This document shows, one piece after another, positions 6,138 through 9,574 of a DNA stretch of 9,574 bases (the stretch's first letter is position 1; the number at the start of each line of letters is the position of its first letter). The translations under genes and the position numbers were made by a program. The DNA is taken from assembly GCA_013152215.1 (NCBI GenBank), contig JAADGT010000347.1, positions 6,537 through 16,110 of the forward strand, in the 5' to 3' direction. This stretch comes from Deltaproteobacteria bacterium (GTDB taxonomy: Bacteria; Desulfobacterota; Deferrisomatia; Deferrisomatales; Deferrisomataceae). The notes beneath the pieces are model-generated. The model was not told the DNA's origin. It was given only the letters and a program-made list of their open reading frames with translations, and did no database searches.

Positions 6138-7766
6138 ATGAAAACGACATCGCCCGCCATTCCGAACGACCTCTCTACGTTGCGTAGCTTATTGCTGGCT
6201 GCGCAGGAAGAGAACCGTACGCTGGCCGAGGAGAACAAGAAGCTTCGGTCGGACGTTTCGTTGTTGCAGGAGGAGGTGCAGTTTCTGAAGCACCGCATGT
6301 TTGGCCGGAAGACGGAGCGGTTGAGCGAGGCGGAGAAGAAACAGCTGCTCCTCTTTAACGAAGCGGAAGACACGGTTACGGCACAAGGGGAAGGGGAAGG
6401 AGAGGAAGAGGAAGTCGAGGTTTCCTCCCACACGCGGCGGCGGAAGCGGGGCCGGAAGGCCCTGCCGGCGAACCTGCCGCGGGTGGAGGTGGTCAACGAT
6501 GTGCCGGAGGAGGAGAAGCGCTGCGGGTGCGGGGCGCAGAAGGTCCGGATCGGGGAGGAGACCTCGGAGCGGCTGGACATCGTGCCGGCGCGGATCCAGG
6601 TGATCCGGGAGATTCGGCCCAAGTATGCGTGCAGGGCGTGCGAGGGGGTGGAGGACGAGGGGCCGACGGTGGTGATTGCGCCTGCTCGGCCGCACCTGAT
6701 CCCGAAGGGAATCGCCAGCGAAGGGCTTTTGGCCTACGTGATGACGGCCAAGTATGCGGACGCCATTCCCTTTTACCGGCAGAGCAAGCAGTTTGAGCGG
6801 ATCGGGGTGGATCTGTCTCGGACGACTCTGTGCCACTGGGCGCTTCAGGCGGCCGAGGGCTGTCGGCCGGTGATCGAACTGCTGAGCCAGGAGGTGCGGG
6901 CGGGGCCAGTGGTGCGGTGCGACGAGACCACGGTGCAGGTCCTTCAGGAACCGGGGCGCACCGCGCAGACGAAATCGTACATGTGGGTGTTTCTGGGCGG
7001 ACCACTGGGGCGGCCGGCAGTGGAGTACCAGTACCATCGGACGCGGGAGGGGCGTGTGGCCCGGGAGTACCTGAGGGGGTACGAGGGGTGCGTGCAGACG
7101 GACGGATACACCGGGTACGACTTCCTGGACCACCAGCCTGGGGTAACGCACGCAGGGTGCTGGGCGCACGTACGCCGGAAGTTCGTGGAGGCGGCGAAGG
7201 TGGCCAGCGCGCCCAAGGGGAAGACGCCGACCACGGCGGCCCATTGGGCGGTGGCGAGGATTCGAAAGCTCTATGCCATCGAGCGGCGGGCCCAAGCGCA
7301 GGGGCTCACGGGGTCGGCGTTGGTGCGAGAGAGGCAGGAGCATGCCCGGCCGGTGCTGGAGGAGTTCAAGGCGTGGCTGGACAAGAAAGCCACCCAGGTG
7401 ACGCCGAAGAGTCTGCTGGGCAAGGCGGTGCACTACGCCCGAGCGCAGTGGTCGCGCCTGGTGGTGTACGTGGACCACGGGTTTCTGACACCGGACAACA
7501 ACCTGGCGGAGAACGCGATCCGGCCGTTTGTGGTGGGGGGGAAGAACTGGCTCTTTAGCGCGACACCGGCAGGGGCGTGGGCGAGCGCGGCGCTCTACAG
7601 CCTGATTGAGACGGCGAAAGCGAACGGGCTGGAACCGTATCGGTACCTGAAGCACCTGTTCGAGCGGGTGCCCTACGCGAGGACCACGGAGGACTACCGG
7701 GCACTCCTCCCGCAGCACCTGCCGGAGGACCTGCAGGCCCAACTCGTGCCGGGAGGCGGTTTATAA
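6138..7766 (+). CDS. tnpC: IS66-family transposase TnpC
   Basis: This 542-residue DDE transposase should cut and join the IS66 ends. A leucine/glutamate-rich coiled coil (about 12-55) is followed by 'HRMFGRKTERL' (52-62), a typical IS66 motif. An acidic then basic linker (84-107) leads to a zinc-binding region with C129, C131, C165 and C168. The catalytic triad is D262 in 'VRCDETTVQ', D322 in 'VQTDGYTGYD' and E458 in 'NNLAENAIRPF'. 'GCWAHVRRKFVEA' (340-352) and 'VGGKNWLFSATPAGA' (466-480) are further family blocks. The C-terminal IS66 domain is complete. The stop codon at 7764-7766 lies inside the right inverted repeat. The ATG at 6138 follows 64 bp without a gene after tnpB and has only a weak purine-rich binding site. 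No damage is visible. Confidence 0.97.
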   Translation: MKTTSPAIPNDLSTLRSLLLAAQEENRTLAEENKKLRSDVSLLQEEVQFLKHRMFGRKTERLSEAEKKQLLLFNEAEDTVTAQGEGEGEEEEVEVSSHTRRRKRGRKALPANLPRVEVVNDVPEEEKRCGCGAQKVRIGEETSERLDIVPARIQVIREIRPKYACRACEGVEDEGPTVVIAPARPHLIPKGIASEGLLAYVMTAKYADAIPFYRQSKQFERIGVDLSRTTLCHWALQAAEGCRPVIELLSQEVRAGPVVRCDETTVQVLQEPGRTAQTKSYMWVFLGGPLGRPAVEYQYHRTREGRVAREYLRGYEGCVQTDGYTGYDFLDHQPGVTHAGCWAHVRRKFVEAAKVASAPKGKTPTTAAHWAVARIRKLYAIERRAQAQGLTGSALVRERQEHARPVLEEFKAWLDKKATQVTPKSLLGKAVHYARAQWSRLVVYVDHGFLTPDNNLAENAIRPFVVGGKNWLFSATPAGAWASAALYSLIETAKANGLEPYRYLKHLFERVPYARTTEDYRALLPQHLPEDLQAQLVPGGGL

Positions 7767-7775
7767 AGCGCTTAC
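7758..7775 (-). repeat. IS66 right terminal inverted repeat
   Basis: Read on the minus strand this is gtaagcgctttataaacc, matching the left end at 16 of 18 bases. It contains the last two codons and the stop of tnpC. Confidence 0.95.
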
Positions 7776-7783
7776 GAAGAGGC
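7776..7783. repeat. Target site duplication of the IS66 element, right copy
   Basis: The bases gaagaggc directly follow the right inverted repeat and equal 5348-5355. Confidence 0.95.
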
Positions 7784-8061
7784 GGGCGGCGGTGGAGCCA
7801 ACGATCGGGCACCTGAAGGGGGACCATCGGATGGGGCGGAACCACCTGAAGGGGGAGGCGGGGGATCGGATGAACGCGCTGTTGGCGGGGTGTGGGTACA
7901 ACCTGCGCAAGCTCCTGCGGGAGCTTTATTGGCTCGTGTTTGGGGTGCTGGCCGGTGTTAAGAGCCCTGAGAATACCTCCACGGAGCGCAGAACGTGGCT
8001 GGAGAGGTTTCTGGGGATCTGGAGGCGGTTCGGGGCTTGGGGCCCTACCCCGGCCGGATGA
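7784..8061 (+). pseudogene. IS5-family transposase C-terminal fragment, right of the IS66 insertion
   Basis: The frame reads RAAVEPTIGHLKGDHRMGRN, then HLKGEAGDRMNALLAGCGYN and LRKLLREL. This is the hallmark C-terminal block of IS5-family transposases, including the catalytic glutamate of the DDE triad in 'VEPTIGHLK' and the 'DHRMGRNxLKG' motif. It joins in frame to the fragment ending at 5355, giving WKWVKRRAAVEPT across the empty site. The frame runs on to TGA 8059-8061 with a tail, VKSPENTSTERRTWLERFLG and beyond, that I do not recognise; it may be a natural extension or readthrough of eroded DNA. With no 5' half and split by IS66, it cannot make a working transposase. Confidence 0.9.
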
Positions 8062-8195
8062 GCCGACCACGGCCCGATTTGGGATTCTTCAGGGACGACG
8101 CTGTCGGCTGGGAGCCCCTGGTGGGCAGCATTCCTCGTGGATTTTGGATTATCTGACCTTGCCTTCAGTAGCGCAGTTTAGGATATTCTTCTATC
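8062..8195. other. Intergenic gap and base-composition boundary
   Basis: No gene is seen. Over this short gap the sequence turns from the GC-rich IS5 remnant to A+T-richer DNA. The motif attcttcagggacgac (about 8084-8099) might be the outer end of the old IS5 element, but no matching partner was found on the left. No clear terminator for the minus-strand nuclease gene is visible here. Confidence 0.5.
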
Positions 8196-9530
8196 TCAGC
8201 CAGGATGCACATGCATAGTGTCTACAGCAAAGCGCTGCAAAATCCGCGTACTGGGATGATCAGCAAGTGACACGAGTTTGTTGACAAGGGCAACAGGGAA
8301 AAGAGCATCGTCGTACATATCGCAGCGCAGCTTCTGAATGTTACTCAGGATGACATCAAGGTTGCGGAAATCATGGACTGTCGGGTTTGTTAATACCTCT
8401 GTGGTCGGAAGCGTGATAACATAGGTTCTATCATCAGAACTCCGAAAAATAATCTTGTTCCCATAGTAAGTGGTACAACCATATGGATTATTTGGATTAG
8501 CACGTCCAGGAATTATATACTTGTAGATATACTCGTCGCTAAGAATCAAGAATTCCCCTAATCCGAGTCTCTGCGCAATTTCGTCTGCGTGCTCGACAAA
8601 AGGACCACTCTTCTCAAGTCCAGCTAAATGCAAATTATGGCGGTCGAACAGGAACTTGACTAGCTCCCGCATTGGTTTGTGCACGTTGGCTGTCTGTCCG
8701 AAGAATGCTAATGGTCCATCTTTAATAAACAGTATTTCGTCGAGAAGAACTGGTCTCATTTTTAAGATTAGACGAATCAAATGAGCTAGTATCACTTGCT
8801 CTACAGTAACGGTCACGTACCCCAAAATACCTCCTGCCCCAACGTCGTCGTCGATAGCTTCATGAAGGCGAAAAACATCAGTAAGGAAGATCTCTTTATT
8901 GCAGAACATACACTCAAACGTATACTCCTTAGACATCCGGTTTCGTTTTAGTGGAACATTACGCTCATTACAATGTGGACAATTAGCCAGATTCCACTGA
9001 TCTAACGCTCGATCGTATTCTTGGAAAATTAGCCATTTTAACGTAGCGAGACCATCGTCGAGACCGTTTCGGAAAAACTCGTACATTGCCCTCCGAACCG
9101 AGCTGGTGAGTGTAACTTCATCTTTGAGTGCAACATTACGAATCGGAAGCACAAGCTCCAAGCGTTGTATTTGCTTGAGTTTAGTCATGTCGTCTGGATC
9201 AATGAAGGGTTGTTCGTCTAGTTCTTCCAAGTCCCTGATATTGAAAGTCAATGCTCCAAATTGGAAAAAAGCAATTGTTGACGATGGAAACTCTACCTGT
9301 ACGGGCACTTCGGAATACCCGCCATCGATGGCAATAATATGACGGATGGGATTGTCATCAGTTGGCTCAAGTGATTGAATTAAATAATTATCTAAAGAGA
9401 CTTCGTCCGCGCGTTTGGGTAAATCGCATCTAGCGAGAAAATTCCTCACCGAAGGCGAATTGATAACATAGACGTGAGAAGATTTGCTCGCATACTCGTT
9501 TGGGCGTTTTCTCTTGCTTACATAGCCCAT
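8196..9530 (-). CDS. nurA: NurA-domain nuclease with internal zinc ribbon
   Basis: NurA proteins are manganese-dependent nucleases that act with the hexameric HerA translocase in DNA end resection and, in many bacteria, in defence cassettes. In this 444-residue protein 'HIIAIDGGYSEVPV' (64-77) holds the first metal aspartate D69 in a DGG form of the usual DGS motif. 'ILFIKDGPLAFFGQ' (266-279) carries the second, D271. 'LAGLEKSGPF' (302-311), 'ILSDEYIYKYI' (329-339) and the C-terminal 'LQRFAVDTMH' are further NurA-like blocks. A CPHC/CMFC pair (C184, C187, C207, C210) should bind zinc and divides the domain, an accessory not found in the simple archaeal enzymes. The ATG at 9530 is 6 bases after the upstream stop, with gaggag (9545-9540) inside that gene, so translation is likely coupled. 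Codon use is far less GC-biased than in the trp genes. Confidence 0.85.
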   Translation of the reverse strand: MGYVSKRKRPNEYASKSSHVYVINSPSVRNFLARCDLPKRADEVSLDNYLIQSLEPTDDNPIRHIIAIDGGYSEVPVQVEFPSSTIAFFQFGALTFNIRDLEELDEQPFIDPDDMTKLKQIQRLELVLPIRNVALKDEVTLTSSVRRAMYEFFRNGLDDGLATLKWLIFQEYDRALDQWNLANCPHCNERNVPLKRNRMSKEYTFECMFCNKEIFLTDVFRLHEAIDDDVGAGGILGYVTVTVEQVILAHLIRLILKMRPVLLDEILFIKDGPLAFFGQTANVHKPMRELVKFLFDRHNLHLAGLEKSGPFVEHADEIAQRLGLGEFLILSDEYIYKYIIPGRANPNNPYGCTTYYGNKIIFRSSDDRTYVITLPTTEVLTNPTVHDFRNLDVILSNIQKLRCDMYDDALFPVALVNKLVSLADHPSTRILQRFAVDTMHVHPG

Positions 9531-9536
9531 TGCCCC

Positions 9537-9574
9537 TTACTCCTCGCTAATAAAACGATCAATCTGTACAGGGA
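9537..9574 (-). CDS. C-terminal end of an upstream gene, candidate herA partner (partial)
   Basis: The minus-strand frame gives PVQIDRFISEE followed by TAA at 9539-9537, only 6 bases before the NurA start. The ribosome binding site of nurA is embedded in its last codons. The tight spacing shows that a gene probably precedes nurA in the same operon. NurA is usually paired with the HerA ATPase, which makes HerA the leading candidate, but eleven residues cannot identify it. The coding nature is inferred from position; the frame itself is short enough to be chance. Confidence 0.45.
   Translation of the reverse strand, partial: PVQIDRFISEE

Larger units (their letters stand above)
5356..7775 (+). 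mobile_element. IS66-family insertion sequence, complete ends, damaged tnpA/tnpB
   Basis: This 2420-bp element is bounded by 18-bp terminal inverted repeats that match at 16 of 18 positions and begin with gtaagcg, as is typical for IS66. An identical 8-bp target duplication flanks it. The gene order is tnpA, tnpB, tnpC on the plus strand, with an ATGA overlap between the first two. The tnpC transposase is intact; tnpA and tnpB are broken. Studies of IS66-family elements such as IS679 indicate all three proteins are needed, so this copy probably cannot move by itself. The perfect duplication shows it arrived by transposition and has not since rearranged. Confidence 0.95.

Noticed and set aside
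6189..7742. Long minus-strand open frame opposite tnpC
   Set aside because: It mirrors an intact transposase; Arg/Pro/Leu-rich with no recognisable domain.
8084..8099. attcttcagggacgac as the right end of the IS5 element
   Set aside because: No matching inverted copy was found between 4937 and 5261, so it cannot be confirmed.

Overview
The left two thirds of the window (about 1-5250) is strongly GC-rich chromosomal DNA, with third codon positions almost all G or C. A FlgM-like anti-sigma factor, a SlyD-type prolyl isomerase and a class I aminotransferase joined to trpBA suggest a flagellated, GC-rich Gram-negative bacterium. Desulfuromonadota/'deltaproteobacteria' is my best guess, but no marker gene is present to prove it. 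The right end (about 8100-9574) is clearly richer in A and T and looks acquired.

Layout. Minus strand, 1-565: the first codons of an unidentified gene, a 54-residue FmdB-type zinc-ribbon protein and a FlgM-like protein. Minus strand, 741-3939: an operon transcribed as aminotransferase, then trpB, then trpA. The stop of trpB overlaps the GTG start of trpA. Degenerate 8-bp-period repeat arrays lie in the gaps on both sides of this operon, in opposite orientations, and a possible operon promoter sits between two of them. Plus strand, 4272-4936: slyD with a sigma-70-like promoter, an A-rich upstream element, a leader hairpin and a clean intrinsic terminator. The stretch 4937-5261 has no convincing gene but holds a run of predicted hairpins.

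Mobile DNA, 5262-8061: the 3' half of an IS5-family transposase gene is split by a complete IS66-family element (5356-7775, 2420 bp). That element has 18-bp terminal inverted repeats (16 of 18 match) and a perfect 8-bp target duplication, gaagaggc. Removing the element and one duplication copy restores the IS5 reading frame exactly. Its tnpC is intact, but tnpB carries an apparent 10-bp deletion and tnpA is shortened and out of frame, so the copy is probably not autonomous.

Right end, 8196-9574 (minus strand): a 444-residue NurA-domain nuclease with an internal four-cysteine zinc site. It is closely coupled to an upstream gene, of which only the last 11 codons are visible. NurA normally works with the HerA ATPase, so the cut-off gene is a good HerA candidate. 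The A+T-rich composition and adjacent insertion sequences fit a transferred defence or DNA-processing cassette. The points most worth a second look are this NurA cassette, the octamer repeat family around the trp operon, and the nested, damaged insertion sequences.
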